NCBI GenBank assembly: GCA_003260075.1
Contig: QLIY01000012.1
Location: forward strand, 188,811-252,810
Length of the DNA stretch: 64,000 bases
DNA from: Phallusia mammillata
Lineage: Eukaryota > Chordata > Ascidiacea > Phlebobranchia > Ascidiidae
Reading direction: 5' to 3'
Shown here: in pieces, positions 12,913-25,300 of the stretch
How positions within the stretch are numbered: position 1 is the first letter of the stretch
Layout: the number at the start of each line of letters is the position of its first letter
Program-made: the position numbers and the translations under genes
Notes under the pieces: generated by a model
Database searches by the model: none
Seen by the model: the letters and a program-made list of their open reading frames with translations, nothing else
Told to the model about the DNA's origin: nothing

Positions 12913-14479
12913 TTGCAGGAGAGGAACCGCTGACAAACCGACTGGTTGACGCAAATATTGAAACATTCGTAGATGCCACCTCCAACAAGAGTTGTCCATA
13001 TTGTGTTGCGAATAGTCGGGTTTAAATCTGCTCTAAAATATATAGTAAACATACACAGCAAATGAAGTAAAGTCAAATTAATTACTGAAAAAGGTTAAGT
13101 CTTCCACTTCTTTCCAAGGCGTCCCAAGTGGTTTGGATGCCCCCAACGTCGATTGTAGCTTTAACGAGTGCTGATATAGCTCCAATAAACATGATGGCAA
13201 ACTGAATTACATCTGTCCAAATAACTGCTTTTAAACCACCCTGAAAAAGTTAGCGGTTGTTTAATCGAACAGGGTTAACAAAGGATTTACAGCACGTTAT
13301 GCGATACTAAGTATAGCATCTTGAAGGTTTTTATATTCTTTCATTTCTCACAATACGAGATATTAATATTGGCTTGCTTAAGATCATAATATAGGCTTGC
13401 TTAAAGTCATCGCGTTTACAAAAAAAACTGCGATCATACATGCACACACGTTGGTTATTATATAGTTATAACTATCATGCGTTGGTTATAGTTTATTTGG
13501 TATTAGTTCCTAAAAGCAAAAAGGGTACAAATTTCATACCATTGTCGTGTAAATTGTGCTGATTCCTGTGGAAAGCAATATGCTCATGTGCAAATTGATA
13601 GGAGTGACCGCGTTCAACGATAAAGCAGGAATGTAGACAGCAAAACTCATGTAGATTAACTGAATGAAAACAACAGCAGAAAACAGTAATTTATTTTTGG
13701 CAGAAAAACATATAACTTATACATAACGTTGATCTTAACGCCTCATTCAGATCGTTATGATTTTCGCTCGAGTTTAAGAGGGCAAAACTTACAGCAAAAG
13801 TTTGAAGGAAAATAACTTACATACAACAATATCGCACATGCTGATACGACTTTTCTTAGGGCAGGGTGAAATCGCATCTCCAAGTACTGAAAAGGGGGGG
13901 GGGGGGGGGGGGGGGGGGGGGGAAAAGTGGAATGTAGTACATGCAAGTGATGAACGTACCACTGATGGTTGCTAAGCTGTACCAGATATAATCAATGCCA
14001 TACAAGTAACTCTCGGTTGGGAATGCAAGCACGGTGACGGCCGATATGTACGTCACAGCTATTGAAATTCCAATTGCGACCTTAAAAAAGATAGAAAGCG
14101 ATTTGGTTTGAATGAGTATAAGCTTTGAGCTAAAAATTTTTAGCCTACCGATGAAATTCGTTTTCCTCCATAATGATATTCTTCGACGTTGCCCTTTTTG
14201 CGATCTTTCAAAGCAAAGTAAACTCCAATCAGTGTGGACAAAAGCAAACTCGCTGTTGAATATAATATGCAAAAACATAAACAAACAACGAAATATGTGT
14301 TTTTTTATGTTAAAAATGTCATGGGCCAACAACAGCCTGTGGATTATTGTTTTATGTGCGGTAGAATCATTTATTAGATTAACAACATACTGAACTTAAC
14401 CAATACGAAAAACATTTTTCTACATATTACCTCCAAAGACAACGAAATCTACAACACCGAAGTATTCAACTTCACCCAT
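12913..14479 (-). CDS. SLC5 symporter paralogue C1, 5' exons 1-7
   Basis: Exon 1 at 14431-14479, exon 2 14149-14252, exon 3 from 14080 down to a 29-G tract at 13894-13922, exon 4 13821-13886, exon 5 13540-13659, exon 6 13086-13240, and exon 7 from 13032 to the N at 12912. Same phases as genes A, B and E. Motifs are AVTVLAFPTESYLYG (exon 3), GGLKAVIWTDVIQ (exon 6) and CVNQSVCQRFLSC (exon 7). The G tract replaces intron 3 and the end of exon 3, which C2 keeps at 18866-18962. Exons 8 and 9 (TM8 region) and exon 10 of this gene are absent from the assembly. The parts at 10174-10858 and 12547-12599 most likely complete its 3' end. It is a broken assembly, not evidently a pseudogene. Confidence 0.8.
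13894..13922. other. Poly-G join replacing coding sequence of C1
   Basis: Twenty-nine G between the short words AAAAG and AAAAG. The homologous stretch in C2 (18866-18962) has about 90 bases of intron plus the exon 3 end here. The conceptual proline run on the minus strand is an artefact. Confidence 0.85.
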
Positions 14480-17149
14480 TTTAGCTTGTTTTGACAAAAA
14501 AGCCGTAGTCATTTCAAACAGCGACACATTATTTTGTCACAGGATGGGGACGATAGCGTTACTTTCCGGATCATGGGACGGTTATAGAGGAAAGAATAGA
14601 TTTCCTGATATTGTATATTGTAATTGCTCGTGTGCGGTCCATGGATTATAGAAAACAATTGTGTATAAAAACGTTTCAAAAGGAATACAATTGATCGCAT
14701 CAGTAAGTGCAATAACATACCCGCTAAATTGAAATTACGTATCATTTACCAACTAATTAGTCACCTATTTCTGATAAACAAGTTGAAAAATACTTGTGTT
14801 TGGGATAGTTGAAATCAATGATAGCCAACGCACTTCGCTACAAGACCTGCAAAGTTCATTAAACTCAATAGGATCATTAAGCTTCAAGTGCCTAAACTAA
14901 GGTGCGCGAACTAAAAAAGTGATGTACGTGTTACAACATAAAATTAGTTACAATACTTATATATCTCATAAAGTGCTAGCAGATTTACGAATACATTCGT
15001 TTGAGTCCGCGGACTCGGGTTTGGAAAATCTGTCATCAATTATTTACAAAAAAAAACATGTGCAAAATGAAGCAAGACAAACAAACCATAAACTTCTAAG
15101 GTTGTTTAAGTCTATTTTACACTTGTACATGCGAGCTGTTTCTATCGCATTAGAGATTAGACTATTCGAGTGATGTAAGAACTTCGAAATATATTTATGT
15201 AGTATAGGTCAGAAAATTACGCGAAATTTAATATTAACTGCATCCCAACCGTAGGTTAATGCAAAACAAGAATTTGTATTTGTTATAATTTAGGTCAACT
15301 CCTCTAACAACACCCTACCACATTGGGGCCTTTTAATAGACAACGAAAGTCATTAGCTCAATACGAAGGAAACACAAAATATACCCCATAGAATTTTTTA
15401 GGCGCTTTAAACGAACTTCGACAGTCAAATCAGCCTTTCAGTTTTCTCTTGAGACGATCGTGGCGAAATTCATTAGCAGAAAAATTAGATTTGTTTCCCA
15501 GGAATATTATCGCCTATATTAATTTACAGCCAAATTTAAATTTCAAAATTCATAATAACAACATCGGTTGTGTGTAAAATTGTTTTCATATTTCTTGCTG
15601 ACTAAATATGCCCAAAGCAACGTACGTCATCTATCGACCGTAAACTTAAACTGCGCAGAAATTGAGCAGTATCGTCATGCAAAAAAATAAAATTTTCAAG
15701 AATTCTTAATACGCTTCATGCATTGTGAGGCATGTGTAGCTTGAAAACGCGCACATTTTTCCCGATGCAATAAAACCGTGGTTCGCCAGCGCCAAACATT
15801 TCGTTGTGTATTACAACTAAAATCCAATTCGATACGAATACACAAAACATGATCTAGAAATAGCTTGTAGGACACTATAAAATGATAAAGATGTTCGTAA
15901 AAACGATTCCAATTTTAAACTCTCCACATACGATGTTAATCAAGCAAAACAGTGCAAAAACACATACAACAAACCATGAAATTAGGTATTTGTAAAGTCG
16001 AATTCAACAATATTTTAGTGAACTGCTCGGAAAAAGGAAGCTTGACTTACAATTTATCAAACAAGTAGGTTTTAAAATTTTATACAGCTAGTAATTATTC
16101 TCGAAGAAATTCCTTCTACACGACAAACAAATTTGCAATTTACCTTGTCACACCTGCATTTTCCACTCGCTACTATCAACCATGCAAACTGATTGTTTGT
16201 GCTTCACCCCCCATTGTGTTGATTAGAAGCCAGAAAGTTACTGAAGCGGTTCAATAGGTGGTGTGCCCCAGGAACGTAATTGCGTAAGGATGGATTTGCT
16301 GTGATTTTGTAATTTAAACGCACACTTGTTATGTGCTAATGGTTTTGTGAATTTAAATTACACCTGAATAAGTTCTGTCCGATATTAGCATTCGCCCCCG
16401 GTAGATGTCCGATATTAGCATTCGCCCCCGGTAGAAGACCAATTTATAGTAGATCTGACCATAATCTATTTGCCTAATTATGATTTTGTGCGAACAAAAT
16501 GCAAACATACTAACATGAAATGGATATTTTAACCGTCGTATCCTCTTGGCCGGGACACGTTGTTTTGTTTCATACTGAGGAGTTTGTTTGTTCTGTATCG
16601 GCGATCATCAACGGGTTACAACTAAAAATTACCAGCTGTTAATTGTAAACGATGCAGAAACTGTACGGCAGCGTCAACGCAGGTGGGCTCTCTAACTTTC
16701 TACATTCGTGAAGTTGACTGCATCATTCATATTANTGCCTAATTATGATTTTGTGCGAACAAAATGCAAACATACTAACATGAAATGGATATTTTAACCG
16801 TCGTATCCTCTTGGCCGGGACACGTTGTTTTGTTTCATACTGAGGAGTTTGTTTGTTCTGTATCGGCGATCATCAACGGGTTACAACTAAAAATTACCAG
16901 CTGTTAATTGTAAACGATGCAGAAACCGTACGGCAGCGTTAATGCAGGTGGGCTCTCTAACCCTAAACATTTTTGAAGTTTAGCTATAAATTGACAGCAT
17001 CATTTATGCCACGATTTACATTTACAGATGTTAAATTAGGCAATCATAAATCAAAGCAATCGTAAAAAAAGACACAACTGACCAATACAGAGTTGCAAGT
17101 CGGGCCGGGCTTTTCAGGTCGGGTTCGGGTTCGGGCCGGGTTCGGGCCG
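14480..17149. other. Upstream flank of C1, duplicated upstream of C2
   Basis: No supportable gene. Much of 14550-16730 is homologous with indels to 20040-21780: shared words include TTACTTTCCGGATCAT, TCAGAAAATTA and ACGGCAGCGTCAACGCAGG. Within it, 16472-16734 is repeated at 16736-16990 across a single N (16735), which looks like a failed overlap or two alleles. The end runs into a hAT-like element cut by the N gap. Confidence 0.7.
17088..17149. mobile_element. Left end of a split hAT-type element
   Basis: Starts CAGAGTTGCAAGTCGGGCC after the 8-mer GACCAATA (17080-17087) and runs into the N gap. The matching right end, CTTGCAACTCTG followed by the same GACCAATA, is at 10869-10924. The pair reads as one element split by misassembly. 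Confidence 0.8.
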
Positions 17150-17504
17150 NNNNNNNNNNNNNNNNNNNNNNNNNNNNNNNNNNNNNNNNNNNNNNNNNNN
17201 NNNNNNNNNNNNNNNNNNNNNNNNNNNNNNNNNNNNNNNNNNNNNNNNNNNNNNNNNNNNNNNNNNNNNNNNNNNNNNNNNNNNNNNNNNNNNNNNNNNN
17301 NNNNNNNNNNNNNNNNNNNNNNNNNNNNNNNNNNNNNNNNNNNNNNNNNNNNNNNNNNNNNNNNNNNNNNNNNNNNNNNNNNNNNNNNNNNNNNNNNNNN
17401 NNNNNNNNNNNNNNNNNNNNNNNNNNNNNNNNNNNNNNNNNNNNNNNNNNNNNNNNNNNNNNNNNNNNNNNNNNNNNNNNNNNNNNNNNNNNNNNNNNNN
17501 NNNN
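17150..17504. other. Assembly gap (355 N)
   Basis: Run of N. The sequence left of it is a hAT end with no partner on the right, and the sequence right of it is an exon 7 fragment in opposite orientation. The two sides are probably not true neighbours. Confidence 0.95.
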
Positions 17505-17620
17505 AACACAATATGGACAACTCTTGTTGGAGGTGGCATCTACGAATGTTTCAATATTTGCGTCAACCAGTCGGTTTGTCAGCGGTTCCTCTCCTGCAAG
17601 TCTGTTAAAGATGCTAGAAT
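17505..17620 (+). CDS. Inverted fragment of SLC5 exon 7
   Basis: Plus-strand coding for NTIWTTLVGGGIYE...CVNQSVCQRFLSCKSVKDAR, followed by a normal donor (ATgtaagt). It is the reverse complement of the exon 7 part at 12913-13018 and extends beyond the cut at 12912. Both neighbouring gene pieces are on the minus strand, so this is a flipped contig or, less likely, a small inverted duplication. It probably supplies the missing exon 7 end of C1 or C2. Confidence 0.75.
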
Positions 17621-18042
17621 GTAAGTACATAAGCAGCTGTTTGTTTGTTTAATCAACAATATAACAAATTAATACCCGATTGCCTTGAAATGAGTGTAAA
17701 ACATTCAACCATACAAATAGGTAAAACCAAATAGCACACCCGTCCTATAGTTTTTATTTGTGGTACTGTATCCATGTATATGCACGGGATCCTTACCAAA
17801 AATCGCACAAAAATATTCTGCAGCAGATCTTTAAATTTTATACATTTTAAACTACCAAATTCGAAGTCATTAAGTTGGGTTTGAAGCAGGTTTTCATTTA
17901 CCCTGGTATCGTTCTAAAGGCTTTTACCAAAAAAACAAACATTCAGCACTTTTGGCTATCAGAAAATAGGCTATCAGAAAATACCATGCATTACCTCTAT
18001 CGTGGAATTAAAACTTATCTATCATTGATAACAATTGTTTNG

Positions 18043-18138
18043 ATTCCTGTGGAAAGCAATATGCTCATGTGCAAATTGATAGGAGTGACCGCGTTCAACG
18101 ATAAAGCAGGAATGTAGACAGCAAAACTCATGTAGATT
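18043..18138 (-). CDS. Duplicate exon 5 fragment of SLC5 paralogue C2
   Basis: Copy of 18541-18639 starting at a single N (18042). 18043-18274 parallels 18541-18770 and ends in poly-C (18275-18285). Most simply a second allele joined in tandem. Confidence 0.75.
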
Positions 18139-18519
18139 AACTGAATGGTAACAACAGCAGAAAACATTATTTCATTTTTGGCAGAAAAACATATAACTTA
18201 TACATAACGTAGGTCTTGGCGCCTTATTCAGATCGCTATGATTTTCGCTTGGGTTGAAGAGGACAAAACTTACACCCCCCCCCCCAGCACGTTATGCGAT
18301 ACTAAGTATAGCATCTTGAAGGTTTTTATATTATTTCATTTCTCACAATACGAGATCTTACAACATAGGCTTGCTTAAAGTCATGTGTCTTTTCGCGTTT
18401 ACAAAAAATACAATAATAAATGCGCACACGTTGGTTATTATATAGTTATAATTATCATGCGTTGATCACAGTTTATTGGGTATTAGTTCCTAAGAGTACA
18501 AAGAATAAAAATTTCATAC

Positions 18520-19521
18520 CATTGTCGTGTAAATAGTGCAGATTCCTGTGGAAAGCAATATGCTCATGTGCAAATTGATAGGAGTGACCGCGTTCAACGA
18601 TAAAGCAGGAATGTAGACAGCAAAACTCATGTAGATTAACTGAATGGAAACAGCAGCAGAAAACATTATTTTATTTTTGGCAGAAAAACATATAACTTAT
18701 ACATAACGTTGGTCTTGGCGCCTCATTCAGATCGCTATGATTTTCGCTTGGGTTGAAGAGGACAAAACTTACCGCAAAAATTTAAGGAAAATAACTTACA
18801 TACAACAATATTGCACATGCTGACACGACTTTTCTTAGGGCAGGGTGAAATCGCATCTCCAAGTACTGAAAAGTATTTACGACCGTTAACTAATATATAA
18901 AAGTATAAAAATAGTTTTTCTCAACAAAGCAGTACCTGATAGAGAGTCGTGAGTTGCAGTCTAAGGAAAAGCGGAATGTAGTACATGCAAGTGATGAACG
19001 TACCACCTATAGTTGCGAAGCTGTACCAGATGTAAACAATGCCATACAAGTAACTCTCAGTTGGAAATGCAAGCACGGTGACAGCCGATATGTACGTAAT
19101 AGCTATTGAAATTCCAATTGCGACCTTTATAAAAAATAGGACCCGGTTTAGTTTGTATTGGCTGGAAGCATTGAGTTGAAAATTATGTTATAGCCTACCG
19201 ATGAAATTCGTTTTCCTCCATAATGGTATTCTTCGACGTTGCCCTTTTTGCGATCTTTAAAAGCGAAGTAAACTCCAATCACTACGGACAAGAGCAAACT
19301 CCCTGTTGAATATAACATGCAAAAACATAAACAAACAACGAAATATGTTTTTTATGTTAAAAATATCATGGGCCAACCAAATCCTGTGGATTATTATTAA
19401 ATGTGCGGTAGAATCATTTATTGGATTACCAAGATTCTGAAACTTAACCAATATGAAAAACAAATTTTTACATGTTACCTCCAAAGACAACGAAGTCCAC
19501 GACACCGAAGTATTCACCCAT
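18520..19521 (-). CDS. SLC5 symporter paralogue C2, 5' exons 1-5
   Basis: Exons 19479-19521, 19199-19302, 18936-19124, 18800-18865 and 18520-18639, all with consensus splice sites and the same lengths and phases as the intact genes (exon 1 is 6 bases shorter than in C1). It begins MGEYFGVVDFVVFGG and continues with VTVLAFPTESYLYG in exon 3 and the membrane segment of exon 5. Exons 6-9 are not found downstream; the sequence turns into a duplicate exon 5 and an N junction. Exons 10-13 at 11457-12491 are its likely 3' end. It is more than 90% similar by eye to C1, so it is a recent tandem copy. Confidence 0.8.
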
Positions 19522-22385
19522 TTAAGCTTGTTTTGACAGATATGTTCCTATTAAATAGCAACCTAAACAAAAACACAGTTAGGACTCTCCTAAAAGACTT
19601 TTTAAGACTTGGCTCCTTTACGTTTTAAGACATGAAGCTGTTTTTCTTTGTATTACTGTGTATAGCCTTCGGCATATTTTTACCAAAACACATGCAAGAG
19701 CAAAACCTGCGCCAGCAAAAAAGTCGAAGCCATTTNCAGTGCCAAGGATAATATATGATTGGTTATGTGTGGTACAAACAATACTTAAATGAGGACCTAG
19801 TATGGCGGAAAACCGGGCCGTCATACGTGGTTATTATCTTAGGCCGAGCGTACGGCGTCGTGTATGAACCAAACATAACTGGAACGTTCGGCGCCAAGCT
19901 CGAAGTGTTTCATTGTTGAACATACGCCACACATATATGCCAACTTAAGCAAGGCACCCAGGTGCCGCCCATGTGAGGCTGCCAAGCGTTACCAAACATA
20001 ATTATGCTTGGCCCGGACATAAATTTTTGACTGGGTAGAGTTACTTTCCGGATCATAAAACGATTAGTCCCTTCCTTCGACAAGCTTATAATGTTTATGT
20101 ATATGTAATATGTCAGAAAATTATGCGAAATTTATGGTCACATGTCGTCACATAAAATTTATTAAAAGCACTACTATTTAAAAAAGTTGCAATTGTAATA
20201 CTCAACAGTATATGGTACGTACGGTCCCGCGAGACTTTGCCAAAAAGTCGAGCCCCTATACTAGCTATAGTAATATTAACTGCATCCTCGCCATAGGTTA
20301 ATGCAATACTGTTCTGAACATGGATCAGTGCAATACAAGAATTTGTATTTGTCACAATTTAGCTGAAGTCCTTAACGCGCTACCACACTATATGCCTTTT
20401 ATACATAACAAAAGTCATTAGCTCAAGACGAAACACCAAATATACCCCGTAGAACGTTATAAGGAGTAGGTGATTTTGACATTACATTCCTGCGTAAACT
20501 GCTGGATTTTTGTTACTGCGTCTGCAAACCTATAGCAACTGTGCTGATTAATCTCCAACGCGCTGCATTTCTGGCAATCAGGCGCTTTCCTAACGAACTT
20601 CGACAGTCAACTTAGCTTTTCTCTTCTCTAGGGACGTTCCTGGCGAAATGCATTGAGATGATTTGCGAAAATAGTAGATTTGTTTTCCAGAAATATTTTT
20701 GCCTTCCGTGCCATAATACTAACTTATAGCCATATTTTAATTTAAAAATTTCCATAACATTGTGCATGAAATTCTTATAGTTCCTGATTACTAAATACGC
20801 TCAAAGCAACGTACGCCATTTACAGACCGCAAACTTAAACTGTGCGGAAATTAAACAATATCGTTATGTTGAAAAATGAAATGTTCAAACATTCTTGATA
20901 CGCTTCGTGCATTGCGAGGCATGTGCAGCGTAAAAACGCGCATATTTTTCCCGGGGCAATGAAACCGTGACTCGTTAGCGCTAAACTTTTCGTTGTGTAT
21001 TGCAACTAAAATCTTAATTAAGCAAAACAGCACAAAAACACACACTACAAACTATGAAATTAGGTACTTCAGAAGTTGAATTAAACAACATTTCAGGTAA
21101 CTGTTTTGAAACAGGAAGTTTGACTTACAATCTATCAAACAAGTAGTTTTCAAATTTCATACAGCTAGTAATTTTTCAAAAAATAATTCCTCCTTTGCAC
21201 GACAAACAAATCGCAACTTACCTTGTCACATTTGACAACTCGCTATCAACCATACTAGCAGATTGTTTGTGCTTCACTCCTTTGAAAACTGTTTTGACCA
21301 GAAGCCAGAAAATTACTGAAGCGGTTCAAAAGGTGGTGTGCCAAAGGAACGTAATTGCTGTCGGGCGGATTTTCGAAAACTTTCCCATTCAAACGCATGC
21401 TTGTATGTGGTAATGCTTTTGTAAATATGAAAGTAACACCTAATTAAGTCCTGTCCGATAGTAGCATACACGCCCGGTAGATAAATAGACTATTATCAAA
21501 TGTCAATATGAGACCAATTTATCTGACCATAATCTATTTGCCTAATTATGATTTTTGTACGAGCAGAATGCAAAATATTAAAATAATATAGACATTTAAC
21601 CTTGTTTTATTTCGCACTGAGGAGTTACGCTTGTTATGTATCGGCGAACCCCAATAGGTTACAACTGAAAAATTACCTGGTGTTAATTGTAAACGATGCA
21701 GAAACTGTACGGCAGCGTCAACGCAGGTGGGCTCTCTAACTTTCTACATTCGTGAAGTTGACTGCATCATTCATATTACAGTTTACATTTACATGTTGAT
21801 TTAACCATAGCATCATAAAAACAACGCAAACCAATATACAACTCAATTTCAATCTGGTGTGTCCACATCAACAAAAAATGGTAATAGTAGCATTTACCCC
21901 AAAAGTACTGCTTGGTGTTTGACAGGAAACAAACGATATGACAGTACGCACATATTACTTTTGAACACACCTTTGTCATGATTGATTGCCGTTAACCACT
22001 AGATTTTGTTTAACCGTTGTTGCAGCATACAAAAATAAAAATAAAGCACTGGAATAAAAATCATTGCAAAAAGACGCATTTGGAACACAGTAGATAAAAG
22101 GCCGTTCACACAACTAGATAATACAATACAGTAACATTGTTTTTACAAATGATCGAGGGCATTTGAGGCTTAACAAATGAAGGGAAATTCTTAATTCTCA
22201 TTAATCTATGCTGATCAACCATTGTTCTCACGACATCTGACAGGCGTTATGTGATTTTAGTGTCTGGTCTGTAACGTTATTTTGCATGCAAAACTGTTTT
22301 TACCCTTATAACATCTTGTACAGCTAAAAACATTTGTAAACCTAGCCAAATATAAACTTCAGTGTAATGCATTTGTTTAATTGTT
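19522..22385. other. Upstream flank of C2, repeating the C1 flank
   Basis: No gene seen. 20040-21780 parallels the region upstream of C1. At 21829-21905 it matches 10921-11000, the 3' flank placed after the split hAT element, marking the tandem-unit boundary. A single N at 19737 marks another join. Confidence 0.65.
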
Positions 22386-25300
22386 TCAGGCTGATGCCAG
22401 CCTTCCTAAAATTAAGTCATTTGGTAGATAACCAGGAGGGTCGTAAATATCAACTTCTGGAGAAGTTTTGACATGGTCGTCAGTTGGTTGAAAACTGCTT
22501 CTTCTCTCTTCGTCTTCATATTCTCTACCAACATTTTGAAATTGGTTTGGCGAGACTTGTTGCTTCCCTATTGGGTTCGTCATCTTTAAGAAGTCTCCAG
22601 CGGGTCGACGATTGTGTGGGGATTTGTTGTCATTTACCCTTGTTGTAATTTGTTGTGATCGAGGTACCGGAGAACGATTCGTTAGGCTATCTTGTTGCAC
22701 CAGGGTCTTAAAAACATACGAAGATCTTTTTGACCCAGGAATCGGACTCTGCTGGAACGACTGACCCGATTGTTGACGCCGCCGCTTTCTATTCTGCTTC
22801 ACTTTTATCATTTGGCGCGGGGCCTCTGTTGCCGCTTGGATGGTGCTCTCCCTCATCATATCTATTTCTTCTCGTTGTTTGGCTATCGTGAGTCGTATGC
22901 TATGATCTAGGTTGATGGTGTATCTAAGCAAGCTTTTGGCTGTCCCCTTGCTCATGTGTTGTGCGCCCAAGCGTTTCAGGTAGCTGTAGAAGGTGTCTGC
23001 ATCACCGTCCAACGCCAAAAGACGGTTGTTTTTCAGGTCAGTGTTTCCCAACTCTGCCCGAACATGACGCCTAAAAGACAAATCCATAAGTAAACCTACA
23101 TGTTCATGCAGTAAGATCAGCAACCAAATAAGAATAGAAATAAGGAGTTGAACGCGTCAATGTAATGGGATGTTTTGTCATGTTGCAGTTTTCACTGAAA
23201 TACTAGCCATAATAAGTAGCATGGTATTTCTCCCACAACATTTTCAACACCTTTCCCTTTTACCCTCCTATTATAGTGAAATAGTGAAAAGATTAACCCA
23301 AACTGTATGTTGGGTTGAAACATTTCACTACTCAAGAGGGCAGGTGCTTTGGACAGTTTTTCAGTTCTTTATGTTGTTCATGGTAAAAAAAAACAATATC
23401 TTTTTCTTACTCGTATATTTTGTGCAGAGACATGTGGTTTGGAATATCTTCCCCTTCTCGACCTGCACTGGTACGTTGGTCAGCGTCTTCGATCACTTGT
23501 AAGATGTAACTGGTGCGGTATGGCCACTGGTCGGTTAAAACCACCCAGCGGGCAATCTTCTGGGCAAGACTCTTTGTCCTTGCGTCTACAAAAATCCAAA
23601 ACTTACCAATAGCTTTTAACGAAAGACTTAATCCCCATTTTTACCACTTTTGTAAGCGCGCATAGTAGTTCTACATACTGTGGCCTCTGTGGTAATTAAG
23701 TTAAAATTACGCATGTTGGTTGCTTTTTAAATTGCTATACTTTGTTAAAAGCTACCTAAATAATAAATGTTCAAATAAGCTAAGTTGAGCTATACCTTTT
23801 ACCCTGCACTGCATAAAACATAAATCAATCAAAGTGGCATGTGAGAAACATATACCTGCGTCCATTTCATCAAAATCTCCGATAGCATGTCCAGAGTCAT
23901 CTTGCTGCTCTTCCAATCTTCTAGCATTTCGAAAGTAATGTTGCATTTGTGACTAAAGGGCAATAACTTTATTTAGAAACACGATGTATTAAACATATAG
24001 TACTTATGTCATAAAATTAAGCTAAAATTTAAATCAAAATTAGCTGTACGCGGAAAACCAAAAGTGCTCGTGACTCCAAGTGACACACTTTATCTTAAAC
24101 ATCTTCGTGTCATGCATTAGTCATTAAAAGTTGCTAATGGTGCATGTACAGTTTAAGAGATGACAATATATACCACATATTCTGATAGAATGTTTTCAGT
24201 GCCTATCACATCCCAAATAGTAAAGTAGTAAAAGCTAAATGCTCTTACCACTTTGTACTTGCAATTGATCATGGCAGCAGTCAAAGTAAGCACATTGAAA
24301 ATTCGTTTAATATTCCTTGGATTGCTATGTAAGTGAGTGGTTAGAATGTCATCCTCGTGAAAACATTTCCTGAAGAAGGAAAGAAGTAAGGTTATGCTCT
24401 TTAGTTTTTATTACTTTGTACACCTATCCGAGACTGACAATATCGTTTTCGACAAAAAATAACGTTTAAAAACTAGTAAACAGAACTAATAAACTATGTA
24501 GCTAAGTTTAAGGAATGAAGGTTACTTCCAACTTGTAGCGTATAATTTTAAACCCAATATGGTTTTTACGTTTGCCCGTTACTTACTTGCATTCGTAAAG
24601 AAAATCCTTGGTTCCTAACTTACTCTCGTTTGTAGTTTGTTCGGGTGGTACTGAAGGAATATCGACAGATGATGCTGGTATATCAACAATTTATGGTTAT
24701 TATTTTGTTCCAAATGTATTTGCAAAGATTTTGCAAACATAGGTCACATATGTGTTTTATTTCTGGATATTAGTGCAACAGTAAAAATAAATATCTTTCA
24801 ACTTGGGCCAAAACATCAAAACCCGGGACTTCCCTTCGGAATTTTCGGTTTCAGCCTCTACGCAATTTTCATAGGAGTCGGTTTTTCGCTGCCTTTAAAA
24901 AGCTAACACGTTGTCAGCAACCACACGACATGTTATTCGTTGCTTCTATTTCTTCGAAATTAATTTTGGATCTTTATTACAACAACAACACCAGATTCTT
25001 TTAAACAGTAAACAGAAGGACTCGTCTGTTTTTGACGGACAGATTATGCAAAATGTTTCGGGCTTTTGGAACTTGTAATATGAGATTTGACGCACCATCA
25101 GAATCAGAAGTACCATTTTTCTAAAGGTACTAACCTTGGTAGGATGAGGTCGAGGAACGTGGTGTTCGGATGCTGTTTGCTCGTGATGAAATACTGTTCT
25201 CGTTGGGTTCTTGCCAGCTACTCATTCGTGAGACTGGGGCAGCGTCAGTCGTGTCATAACAACTGTTTGGACTCGTAGGTCCGGCCACGTTCTGTATTTT

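Noticed and set aside
22386..22800. Possible separate gene at the 3' end of the KAP locus
   Set aside because: The exon joins in phase to the preceding KAP exons and continues past the FYSYLKRLG and TINLDHSIR region typical of the KIDINS220 class.
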